From: Chloroflexota bacterium
GTDB lineage: Bacteria > Chloroflexota > Anaerolineae > Aggregatilineales > Phototrophicaceae
Length of the DNA: 64,000 bases
Reading direction: 5' to 3'
Assembly: GCA_020161935.1 (NCBI GenBank)
Contig: JAIUNI010000001.1
Coordinates: 806,001-870,000, forward strand
The stretch's first letter is position 1. Each line of letters starts with the position of its first letter. Shown piece by piece: positions 17,140 to 25,357 of the stretch. The notes beneath the pieces were generated by a model. That model made no database searches and was not told where the DNA came from. It saw only the letters and a program-made list of their open reading frames with translations. The translations under genes and the position numbers were made by a program.

Positions 17140-18345
17140 ATGGCACATTTGAGCGAATGGCTAGCGACATACTCCGAAACAGTCATTCAACATGCAGTCC
17201 TAAGACTGTCACAGGATGAAACCGTAAAATTACAAGTCGCTGATTCTGTGCGAACATTTCTGTTTGCATTAAGTGAAAGCGCTGAAAACGAAACGATTGA
17301 GCCAATTTCCTCAATTTTGGTTGTCTGGGTTCAAGGGCGAAACATCTCACCTGATGGTGATTTCAACAGCTTGATACCGTTGATTGTCACCTTAAAGCAA
17401 GTGATGTGGCAAGCCATTCTCGAAACATGCAGTGCGGAAATAGCGGTTCAAATCCTGACAGAAAGTGATGTGATCTTTACTGATGCCGTCACCTATTTGG
17501 CAGCGCTCGAAAATTCTGCATTGCTTGAAAGTACCCGCGACCAACTGTATCGAGCGCAAACTCGAGTCAAGCACCTTGACAAGAATAAGTCGAATTTCAT
17601 TGCGGTAGCCGCCCATGAATTACGGACTCCATTGACACTTGTTGAAGGCTACATTGATATGATGGGTGCAATGAGCAGTGGATTACCCGAATCACAAACC
17701 ACGATGCTTATCGACGGTGTGAAAAGCGGGACGAAACGTTTGCGAGACATCATTAATGACATTATTGATGTCTCGCTACTTGATCTAAAAATGATGGAGT
17801 TTCATTTTCAGCCGATATGGTTAAACCAACTTCTTGTAGCTGCTGAGAAGAATGTTCGAAAGTTGTTTTCTACACGTACTGTAGAGATCAATATTGATCG
17901 CGAGAGTATTCCGCGAGAACCGACTCATGCAGACCCGGATCGCCTTTTGCAAGCCATTCAAAAAGTGCTTATGAACGCTATAAAATACACACCAGACGGT
18001 AGGAGCGTAAGTATCCAAGGCCGGTCTTTCCCCGGATTCACGGACATCATGATTATTGATAATGGTGTGGGAATCGACCCTGCAAACCTCACTCATATTT
18101 TCGACAGTTTTTCTGCGCTTGGCGATGCCTCGCTGCACTCTAGCGGAAAAACAAAATTTAAGGGTGGCGGGCCGGGTTTGGGCTTACCTATCGCAAAAGG
18201 CATCATTGAAGCTCATGGTGGAACGATTTGGGCGGAAAGTGATGGTTACAGTGAGGAAGAATGTCCGGGCAGTATCTTTCATATCATGATACCAATGGGT
18301 ACCGCCGCGCCTGACCAAACCGTTTGGCGAACACAAAAGTCATAA
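17140..18345 (+). CDS. Soluble histidine kinase
   Basis: 401 residues, no membrane helix. An unrecognised helical N-terminal region (1-140) precedes a classical kinase core: H box with His159 (AVAAHELRTPLTLVEG), N box (LMNAIKYTPDG), G1 (IIDNGVGIDP) and G2 (GGGPGLGLPIAKGIIEAHGG). AGGA is 5 bases before the ATG. No response regulator is adjacent, so it is an orphan sensor that probably detects a cytoplasmic signal through its N-terminal part or partners with a distant regulator. Confidence 0.92.
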   Translation: MAHLSEWLATYSETVIQHAVLRLSQDETVKLQVADSVRTFLFALSESAENETIEPISSILVVWVQGRNISPDGDFNSLIPLIVTLKQVMWQAILETCSAEIAVQILTESDVIFTDAVTYLAALENSALLESTRDQLYRAQTRVKHLDKNKSNFIAVAAHELRTPLTLVEGYIDMMGAMSSGLPESQTTMLIDGVKSGTKRLRDIINDIIDVSLLDLKMMEFHFQPIWLNQLLVAAEKNVRKLFSTRTVEINIDRESIPREPTHADPDRLLQAIQKVLMNAIKYTPDGRSVSIQGRSFPGFTDIMIIDNGVGIDPANLTHIFDSFSALGDASLHSSGKTKFKGGGPGLGLPIAKGIIEAHGGTIWAESDGYSEEECPGSIFHIMIPMGTAAPDQTVWRTQKS

Positions 18346-18374
18346 AACCCAATTAATGTTAAGAAACAAACCTC

Positions 18375-19559
18375 ATGCCGAAACCCGCAGAACGACTCGA
18401 TAACCTACCCGTATATTTTTTTGCTGTACTGACACAGCGTATTCAAACCTTGCAAGCCCAAGGTGTTGATGTTATCAGCCTTGATATAGGAAGCCCTGAC
18501 TTGCCACCGCCTGAACCTGTTGTTGAGGCTTTGGCACAGTCAGCAAGAAAACCCAATACTCATGGGTATTCAGGCTACAGAGGCATACCGGAATTTCGGA
18601 AGGCTGTATCTCGATACTATGAACGACGATTTGGCGTTCAACTAAACTCTGATACAGAAGTACTCGCCCTCATTGGTAGCAAAGAAGGCATTGTCAATCT
18701 CAGCTTGGCTTATTTAGGCGCTGGTGATTCAGCATTAATTCCCGACATTAGCTATCCGTCCTACTCGATGGGCGCACGTATTGCTGGCGGGGATGTTCAT
18801 TGGCTCCCCCTTTCAGCTAAGACCGGTTTTTTACCTGATATTACGTCTGTTCCAGATTCGGTTGCCGATCATGCAAAGTTACTTTGGGTCAATTATCCCA
18901 ATAATCCAACGGGTGCAACTGCAACATTGGACCTGTATCAAGAAATGGTAGACTGGTCAAATAAGCACGACATTCTGCTTGTTTCTGATAATCCATATGT
19001 CGACGTAACGTATGACGGTTTTAAAGCGTCCAGCGTGTTACAGGCGAACAATGCCAAGAATTGCACGATTGAGTTTATGTCTTTCTCAAAGACCTTCAAT
19101 ATGGGCGGGTGGCGTTTAGGGGCAGCGGTTGGAAACGCCATCGCGATAAAAACGCTTTTGCAAGTGAAAAGTAACATGGATAGCGGACATTTCCGCCCCA
19201 TTTATGATGCGGGTATCGTTGCGCTAGATACAACGCCACAAAGCTGGATTGACGAGCGAAATATGGTCTATCAACGGCGGCGTGATCGTATTATCGAAAC
19301 ACTTCCACATATTGGATTAAAGGCCGCTATCCCTAAAGGTTCGCTCTATGTTTGGGCAGAAGTAGAAGATGGTGACGGCGATAACTATGTAAAACAGGCA
19401 CTCGATCAAGCGCATATTGGTTTTGCCCCTGGTAGCGCTTATGGTACTGGCGGCAAGAAGTACATCCGTATAAGTCTAGGAATTTCTGACGAACGATTGG
19501 AAGCAGCCCTAGAACGCTTGAAGACTTGGTACCCAAACAGAAAACCATTGCAAGACTGA
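18375..19559 (+). CDS. PLP-dependent class I/II aminotransferase (LL-DAP/aspartate aminotransferase-like)
   Basis: 394 residues, fold type I. Family signs: DIGSPDLPPP at the N terminus, NYPNNPTGA (substrate/PLP contact), SDNPYVDVTYDG, and the PLP-binding lysine in FMSFSKTFNMGGWRLG. The GxPDLPPP start and the order of motifs resemble LL-diaminopimelate or alanine/aspartate aminotransferases; the exact substrate cannot be read from sequence. The hflX start lies 8 bases after its stop. Confidence 0.88.
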   Translation: MPKPAERLDNLPVYFFAVLTQRIQTLQAQGVDVISLDIGSPDLPPPEPVVEALAQSARKPNTHGYSGYRGIPEFRKAVSRYYERRFGVQLNSDTEVLALIGSKEGIVNLSLAYLGAGDSALIPDISYPSYSMGARIAGGDVHWLPLSAKTGFLPDITSVPDSVADHAKLLWVNYPNNPTGATATLDLYQEMVDWSNKHDILLVSDNPYVDVTYDGFKASSVLQANNAKNCTIEFMSFSKTFNMGGWRLGAAVGNAIAIKTLLQVKSNMDSGHFRPIYDAGIVALDTTPQSWIDERNMVYQRRRDRIIETLPHIGLKAAIPKGSLYVWAEVEDGDGDNYVKQALDQAHIGFAPGSAYGTGGKKYIRISLGISDERLEAALERLKTWYPNRKPLQD

Positions 19560-19567
19560 GAAATTTT

Positions 19568-20881
19568 ATGCACGAGTTGTTATCAGGAACACCCGAAAAA
19601 GAACGCGCCCTATTGGTTGCAGCACAGGTAAAAAACAGCCGGCCTTTGCTCAGTATGGATGCTTCGCTGCAAGAATTAGCAATGCTTGCGGATACGGCAG
19701 GTCTAGAAGTTGCAGGGCAAGTCGTCCAAAACATGCAGCAAATTGATCCCAATACTTATGTTGGGTCTGGCAAAGTCGAAGAAATTCGTGATCAGGTGCT
19801 TAATCTGAATGCACAACTGATTATTTTCGACGATGAGCTTTCACCACGCCATCAACGTCAGTTAGAAAAAGAATTTGGCGAAAATATCAAGGTTTTGGAT
19901 CGTTCAGCCCTAATTCTCGACATCTTCGCGCAACATGCTCGTACGCGCGAAGGTGCTTTGCAGGTTGAATTGGCTCAATATGAATATCGCTTACCACGTC
20001 TGACACGACAATGGACGCATCTTGCCCGACAAGCCGGTGGTGGTGCTGCGCGCGGTGGTAGCGGAGGCGTAGGCTTACGTGGCCCCGGCGAAACACAGCT
20101 CGAAGTCGATAAGCGCGAAATTGGGCGAAAAATTTCCAAGCTAAAAGAAGATCTTGAGCATGTTCGTGAGCATCGCAGCCATTATCGCCGCCAACGCAGC
20201 CGCGCGAATATCCCTGTGATTGCATTAGTCGGTTATACCAACGCCGGTAAATCCACGCTTTTGCGGACGATTACACAATCCGATGTCTATGTGGCGAATC
20301 AGTTATTTGCCACCCTTGATCCTTTGACTCGAAAGGTTGATTTGCCATCAGGTCGCCATGTCCTGATGACCGATACGGTAGGGTTCATTCAAAAGTTACC
20401 TACGAACCTTATTGCCGCCTTCCGTGCAACACTGGAAGAAATTATCGAGGCTGATTTACTTCTGCATGTGGTTGATACGTCGCACCCGAATGTGCAGCAG
20501 CATATCGAAGCGGTCGAAGACACCCTTGCGGAACTTGATGTACCTCCCATACCCCGCATTTTGGTGTGGAATAAGATTGATCAATGGAGTGACCAACCCC
20601 TTCCCAAACGTTTTGGGCAAGAACACTATATAGCTGAAATACCTGTGTCAGCACAAAACAATATCGGGATTGGTAATCTTCTAGAAGCAATTGAAACCGC
20701 ACTCAGCAAACACATTCGTACGGTTAAACTTCGCCTGCCTTATGATCGCGGTGATCTCGTTTCGCAGCTTTTCGAGCTAGCAACAGTGGAAAACCAAGAG
20801 CATACGGAAGATGGGGTGGTCATTACCGTTCAACTTCCTCCATCGTTACAGGAGCGATTTACCCGCTACCAGATTAAATAA
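19568..20881 (+). CDS. hflX: Ribosome-associated GTPase HflX
   Basis: 437 residues. HflX splits stalled or stressed ribosomes. The glycine-rich signature GGGAARGGSGGVGLRGPGET precedes a GTPase domain with G1 GYTNAGKSTL, G3 DTVGFIQKLP and G4 NKIDQW. The frame extends 14 codons upstream into the aminotransferase gene, but ATG 19568 lies just beyond that stop and matches the usual family start. The 12-base gap to the next gene suggests cotranscription. Confidence 0.95.
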   Translation: MHELLSGTPEKERALLVAAQVKNSRPLLSMDASLQELAMLADTAGLEVAGQVVQNMQQIDPNTYVGSGKVEEIRDQVLNLNAQLIIFDDELSPRHQRQLEKEFGENIKVLDRSALILDIFAQHARTREGALQVELAQYEYRLPRLTRQWTHLARQAGGGAARGGSGGVGLRGPGETQLEVDKREIGRKISKLKEDLEHVREHRSHYRRQRSRANIPVIALVGYTNAGKSTLLRTITQSDVYVANQLFATLDPLTRKVDLPSGRHVLMTDTVGFIQKLPTNLIAAFRATLEEIIEADLLLHVVDTSHPNVQQHIEAVEDTLAELDVPPIPRILVWNKIDQWSDQPLPKRFGQEHYIAEIPVSAQNNIGIGNLLEAIETALSKHIRTVKLRLPYDRGDLVSQLFELATVENQEHTEDGVVITVQLPPSLQERFTRYQIK

Positions 20882-20893
20882 GGGCGAAGCAGC

Positions 20894-21142
20894 ATGTTCA
20901 AACGTATTGATGAGTCAGGCTGGTTAGCTAAACGTATCGCCAGCCTTTCCGAATTTATGGCGAAACGTAGAGGTCTGCCGGTTGTCATTGGAATCGTACT
21001 CATCATAATCAGTTTTGTTATTCAACTGATCGATGTTTATGCTGTTTCCCAGCCGCTTCGATTGATCGGTGTAATTACGCTCAACGTTGGGATTTTGACT
21101 TCCCTTATTGGGTTACTACTAGCAGACCCGCTTGGAAAATAA
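20894..21142 (+). CDS. Small two-helix membrane protein of unknown function
   Basis: 82 residues. A basic amphipathic N-terminal segment (1-27) is followed by two membrane helices (VVIGIVLIIISFVIQLI and LIGVITLNVGILTSLIGLLL), probably with a short external hairpin. It sits 12 bases after hflX and 3 bases before the GNAT/GIY-YIG gene, so it is inside an operon. I do not recognise the family; length and composition suggest a real gene. Confidence 0.7.
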   Translation: MFKRIDESGWLAKRIASLSEFMAKRRGLPVVIGIVLIIISFVIQLIDVYAVSQPLRLIGVITLNVGILTSLIGLLLADPLGK

Positions 21143-21145
21143 CCT

Positions 21146-22237
21146 GTGGAAATTGCCTATCGGGTATTAGAAACAATCGAAGAGCTTGAGCAGGTTGTCG
21201 ATCTTGAAATGCTAGTATGGGATTTACCTGCTCGAGATGCAACACCTTCCGGCTTACTACATGCGATGGTCAATAATGGCAGTCTCGTTGTTGGAGCCTA
21301 TGATAATCAGGTGATCGTGGGAATGGCTTTGATGTTCCCCAGTTCTCAACATAATCACACGCATTTATGGTCGCATATGGCAGCAGTGCATCCCAACTAT
21401 CAAGGGCAAGGCATTGGTTTTGGGCTAAAACAATTCCAACGAATTTGGGCGCTAGAAAATGGATATAACAGTATGGGATGGACGTTTGACCCACTCCAAC
21501 GGGGAAATGCGAACTTCAACCTTCACGTCCTTGGTGCGACGGCCAATATATATCATGTCAACTATTATGGTGACCTCACCGACGGGTTGAACGCAGGTTT
21601 ACCATCAGATAGGCTTGAGACAACATGGTCACTGAAAGCACCTCGCGTTAAACAACTGAGTCAGAAAAAAAGCCCTACCCCGTTAGTGACATCAGGCAAT
21701 ATTTCAAATTTCCATTTTCTCCTGCGCCGAAGCCAAGAGAATCTACAGTTGAATGCATTCCCTGTTGTTCCCCAATTTTGTCTAGCAGAAATCCCCCAAA
21801 ACGTAAATCATCTCAAACATGAAATGCCAGAATTAGCACTAAAGTGGCGGTTAGCCTTGCGTGATACCATGCAACACGCTTTTGCTGCCGGTTACACAGC
21901 ACACGACCTTGTGACGATTGAAGATCGTCCTTATTACGCTTTAATGCCTACTGAGCGGTGGTATTTGTATGTTTTAGAGTGTGCCGACCAAACACTCTAT
22001 ACGGGCATATCACCTAATCTAGCCCGCCGCTTAAAGTTACACAATTCGGGGCGCGGCGCGGCCTACACCAAAACACGTCGTCCGGTAAAGCTGCTGGGGG
22101 CATGGGTTTATCGCAACCGGCAAGAAGCATTGAAAGCAGAATTTGCATTTAAGCAGCTTCAACGATCAAGCAAGCTCAAACACATTACTCAAAAACTATC
22201 TTTTCAAGATGCGGCATTTGTTGAGAGTGACACATAA
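21146..22237 (+). CDS. GNAT acetyltransferase / GIY-YIG domain fusion
   Basis: 363 residues in one uninterrupted frame. Residues 1-170 match GNAT acetyltransferases (the acetyl-CoA loop reads HPNYQGQGIGFGLKQFQ; WTFDPLQRGNANFNL is typical of the COG3375-like group). After a linker, residues ~272-355 form a GIY-YIG nuclease-type domain of the short UPF0213 kind (WYLYVLECADQTLYTGIS, RRLKLHNSGRGAAYT, a conserved Arg, and Glu in KAEFAFKQL). GIY-YIG domains cut or bind nucleic acid; the joint role is unknown. The start is GTG, 3 bases after the preceding stop. Confidence 0.85.
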   Translation: MEIAYRVLETIEELEQVVDLEMLVWDLPARDATPSGLLHAMVNNGSLVVGAYDNQVIVGMALMFPSSQHNHTHLWSHMAAVHPNYQGQGIGFGLKQFQRIWALENGYNSMGWTFDPLQRGNANFNLHVLGATANIYHVNYYGDLTDGLNAGLPSDRLETTWSLKAPRVKQLSQKKSPTPLVTSGNISNFHFLLRRSQENLQLNAFPVVPQFCLAEIPQNVNHLKHEMPELALKWRLALRDTMQHAFAAGYTAHDLVTIEDRPYYALMPTERWYLYVLECADQTLYTGISPNLARRLKLHNSGRGAAYTKTRRPVKLLGAWVYRNRQEALKAEFAFKQLQRSSKLKHITQKLSFQDAAFVESDT

Positions 22238-22393
22238 CTCAATAAAAGCGTTGTACATTTACTCTCTAAACGGAGTGTAGTGAATAAGGCAACATTGGAT
22301 TTGTTGCTATGATCGCATTAGACGGTTAAAATTCTTTCCACATGAATCCAATGGATCATATGTATTCACTCATGTATTTTAATGGAGGAGTTG

Positions 22394-23194
22394 ATGATGG
22401 GTTTGCGTCACCGTAGAGTGTTGTTTGTCATTCTGATGTTAGTGCTGATGATTCCTACACTTGGAACTGTAATCGCGCAAGAGTCGGCTGCGACCGTCGC
22501 TTGGCCTGATTTGGGTGGCCGAGAAATCACCGTTGCAGTGGAAAATGCCTACCCTCCATATAACTCGATTGTGGATGGGGTTGGTGTAGGTTGGGACTAT
22601 GATACCTTCACTGCAATTTGCCAACTGTTGAACTGTGTTCCCGTGTTCGAAGAAGTTGCATGGGATGGTATGTTACTCGGTATTGCGAATGGTCAATATG
22701 ACGTGGCAGCAGACGGCATCACCTATACAGCCGAACGCGATCAAACGGTTGATTTCTCACAGCTCTATCAAGCATATGATGAAACACTTCTAATTCGCGA
22801 AGACGATACACGCTTCACCACTTCGGACGAACTTAAGAGCTTGGATGATTTTTTGGTTGGTACACAAATTGGGACAACCAATGAAATTACAGCAAAAACG
22901 CTGTTCGGTGACGATCATGTCCGCAGCTTTGAACAATTTGGCCCTGCAATTGAAGCTCTGAAGAACGATGACGTTGATGCAGTGGTGGTGGATCGTCCGG
23001 CTGCTGAAGGTTATATCGCTGCTCAAGGTGGTTTAAAGACATTGCCTGAGTCCCTAAGTGGTATCCAAGGGTTAGCTTTCGCCTATCCTCCCGGTAGCGA
23101 TCTCGTCTACCCTGTAAATGCAGCGATGTCTGCTTTACAAGCCAGCGGTACATGGGATGAGATTTTCAACAAGTGGTTTAACTCCGCAAGTTAG
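22394..23194 (+). CDS. ABC importer substrate-binding protein, amino-acid type (family 3)
   Basis: About 266 residues. A signal peptide (RHRRVLFVILMLVLMIP, cleavage likely after VIA or shortly beyond) precedes a family-3 solute-binding fold: REITVAVENAYPPYN, ADGITYTAERDQTVDFSQ, VGTQIGTTNE, and a C-terminal VNAAMSALQASGTWDEIFNKW block. These bind polar amino acids outside the cell. A strong GGAGGAG at 22384-22390 points to ATG 22394 or 22397, not to the ATG 22382 it overlaps. The permease follows after a hairpin. Confidence 0.93.
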   Translation: MMGLRHRRVLFVILMLVLMIPTLGTVIAQESAATVAWPDLGGREITVAVENAYPPYNSIVDGVGVGWDYDTFTAICQLLNCVPVFEEVAWDGMLLGIANGQYDVAADGITYTAERDQTVDFSQLYQAYDETLLIREDDTRFTTSDELKSLDDFLVGTQIGTTNEITAKTLFGDDHVRSFEQFGPAIEALKNDDVDAVVVDRPAAEGYIAAQGGLKTLPESLSGIQGLAFAYPPGSDLVYPVNAAMSALQASGTWDEIFNKWFNSAS

Positions 23195-23216
23195 TTAGAA
23201 GACTGAGTAAATTTTT

Positions 23217-23247
23217 AGGGGTGGGCATAGTCTCACCCCTTGTTTTT
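23217..23247 (+). terminator. Hairpin between binding protein and permease genes
   Basis: Stem AGGGGTG/CACCCCT with a 10-base loop and a T-rich tail (TTGTTTTTAT). It sits within the importer operon, where a leaky terminator or RNA-stabilising hairpin would raise binding-protein output relative to the permease. Confidence 0.7.
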
Positions 23248-23269
23248 ATGACCACAAAAGGATGTCGAA

Positions 23270-24199
23270 ATGAATTCAACGGTTCCCTCAGCAGAACCAA
23301 CCCCTCCATTGCAACCACCTCAGCTTTTGAATCTTCAAGGTTTTGCCCGAAACCTTCTACAGAAGCGTGTGTGGTTCCTGCTTTTTATCCTGCTCGACAT
23401 CTTGGTTCTCAATGCAATTGCGACTCAACCGGAAGTCACCAAAGTATGGGATTATGTTGTCCCCGGTTTGGCTGCAACGATTCGTATTACCGTATTCTCT
23501 TTTGTGGTAGCAGTTGTAATTGGCTTGATCGTTGCATTCGGGCGCATTTCAAAAAATATAATTATCTACAATTTGTCTACACTTTATGTAGAAATCTTTC
23601 GAGGGTTACCCCTATTAGTAATTATCCTCATTTTTAACTTCGTACTTACTCCGGCGATCATCGATGTCGTCGTAGGGAGTAATCCCGATCAAGCAAATAT
23701 GCCTTTTGTTGATGACTTAATTCAGCGATTGATCGGCGTTCCGGGCGATCAAGTCTCAACCACCGTTTTACGTACCCGTGATATTGATGCTGAAGTTCGT
23801 ATTGTGCTAGCATTTGCGGTCACATATGGCGCATTTATGTCTGAGGTTTTTCGCGCAGGTATCGAAAGCATCGGGCGTGGTCAGGTTGAGGCAGGTCGCT
23901 CATTAGGGATGACATATGTACAAGTCATGTATTATATTATTCTGCCTCAAGCGATACGCAACGTACTTCCTGCACTTGCCAACAACTTTGTCTTTCTATT
24001 AAAAGATACGTCTCTTGCATCCGCCGTAGCTGTCCCAGAAATTTCTTATCTAACACGCCAGTATTCGAGCAACAACTTCCGCTACCCAGAAGGGTTGCTG
24101 GTGTTGTCGTTCCTCTATGCAAATCTGACGATTGTATTGTCGATGGCTAGCGTATATCTCGAAAACCGTCTTCATAAAGATCGTATGGGCGCACGATGA
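23270..24199 (+). CDS. ABC importer permease, polar amino acid (HisM/GlnP) type
   Basis: 309 residues. A cytoplasmic N-terminal extension (~40 residues, proline-rich) and a first helix precede the HisM-type core with the EAA-loop motif (EAGRSLGMTYVQVMYYIILPQAIRN is the family pattern, near 210) and a FLKDTSLASAV block. AAGGATG is positioned ahead of ATG 23270. About 45 residues inserted between helices (VVGSNPDQANM...DIDAEVR) are longer than usual. No ATPase gene follows: the operon ends at a terminator. Confidence 0.93.
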   Translation: MNSTVPSAEPTPPLQPPQLLNLQGFARNLLQKRVWFLLFILLDILVLNAIATQPEVTKVWDYVVPGLAATIRITVFSFVVAVVIGLIVAFGRISKNIIIYNLSTLYVEIFRGLPLLVIILIFNFVLTPAIIDVVVGSNPDQANMPFVDDLIQRLIGVPGDQVSTTVLRTRDIDAEVRIVLAFAVTYGAFMSEVFRAGIESIGRGQVEAGRSLGMTYVQVMYYIILPQAIRNVLPALANNFVFLLKDTSLASAVAVPEISYLTRQYSSNNFRYPEGLLVLSFLYANLTIVLSMASVYLENRLHKDRMGAR

Positions 24200-24234
24200 T
24201 TTGAAATATACGTTACGTTCGTATATGACCAATA

Positions 24235-24266
24235 TAAAAAGCGGGATAATCAACTATCCCGCTTTT
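24235..24266. terminator. Bidirectional terminator between convergent genes
   Basis: Stem AAAAAGCGGGATA/TATCCCGCTTTTT (13 bp) with a 6-base loop. It ends the importer operon on the plus strand and the beta-propeller gene on the minus strand. Confidence 0.93.
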
Positions 24267-24291
24267 TATTAACCCGAAGTACAAGTATGCA

Positions 24292-25344
24292 CTAATTGCC
24301 TGTTGGTGTAGTTGTCAGATCCACCCAGTAAATTTCAGGGCTAAAAATGCTGTGAATAAATAGTTCCATATCAGATGAGATGGTGAGGCCAGAGAGCGGT
24401 GCAGCGAGTTCACTATACACAACAATTTCGACTTGCTCGCTGCTGCAACCACCATTTTCCCGGCATGTCTCAGGATTAACACGTCCAACGACCCCGCGCG
24501 TACCGAGAGAGTAGCTGAAATAGAGTAGATCATCAGCAGCCATCGTGATATTCGTGACGTTCTGTAGTCCCGACACTAATGCATGAGATTCGTTTTGAGC
24601 TTCAGCATCAATTGGCTCTGTCTGTTCCACCAACCCATCCGTTGAATACCATTCAATCGCGCGCCGGGCGCTGCCGGTGTTCGCTACATAAATATAGCCA
24701 TCATCTAAAGCAATACCGGTAGGTGAACGAAGTTGCGAGATAACTTGTTTAGGTTCTGCTGCCCCAACCAACACAACATTATTCCCACGTAAATTCGTCA
24801 CCAAAAACTGCGTATCATCGAAAGCTACAATGCCCCAAGGCCCTTCCATGTTTGAGGCAACGGTTTTAACCACGCCTTGAGTAATTTCTATAACGGTATT
24901 GGATTGAAAATCAGGTATCCATAGACTTGTGTTACTTTGTCCGGCTTTTGCAACCATAGCATGGGCGTTTTTAGGCCCATAAATGTATTGAGCTGTTACA
25001 CCAGTTTCGGCATCAATCTCGTAAATTGTCCAATCACCCGTACAAGCCGCGAATAGTTTTCCATCAAACCAAACAAGACCATTTGGGCGCTGAACATTCC
25101 CCGTTAATAGCTTTAGATCAGCTTGTGTAAACGATGTCGTTAGAGGTGGCGCACCTGCATTCGAACGCGGCGTATTCGTAACCATGACTTGTGGAGCCGC
25201 AGAAGCCGTCGGGGGGGGAGCAGGCGGTGTGCTGGTTGCACTTGACCCTTGTGCCGAAACAATACCCTGCCCTATAACAACTACTAAAATTGCAATTGCT
25301 GATACAGTGGTAGCAATATACGTGTGTGTCTTCATTGAGCCCAT
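24292..25344 (-). CDS. Exported NHL/SMP-30-type beta-propeller protein
   Basis: 350 residues. An N-terminal export signal (helix YIATTVSAIAILVVVIG) and a Pro/Ser/Thr-rich stretch are followed by repeated propeller blades of the NHL/SGL type (RPNGLVWFDGKLFAAC; GPWGIVAFDDTQFLVTN; SPTGIALDDGYIYVANTG). Four cysteines near the C terminus (CRENGGCSS and others) may form a disulphide. Likely a scaffold or sugar/lactone-binding protein outside the cell. It lies 13 bases downstream of the kinase gene, so it is probably part of the two-component operon. ATG 25335 is an alternative start. Confidence 0.8.
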   Translation of the reverse strand: MGSMKTHTYIATTVSAIAILVVVIGQGIVSAQGSSATSTPPAPPPTASAAPQVMVTNTPRSNAGAPPLTTSFTQADLKLLTGNVQRPNGLVWFDGKLFAACTGDWTIYEIDAETGVTAQYIYGPKNAHAMVAKAGQSNTSLWIPDFQSNTVIEITQGVVKTVASNMEGPWGIVAFDDTQFLVTNLRGNNVVLVGAAEPKQVISQLRSPTGIALDDGYIYVANTGSARRAIEWYSTDGLVEQTEPIDAEAQNESHALVSGLQNVTNITMAADDLLYFSYSLGTRGVVGRVNPETCRENGGCSSEQVEIVVYSELAAPLSGLTISSDMELFIHSIFSPEIYWVDLTTTPTGN

Positions 25345-25357
25345 CTTGTGACTAAGT

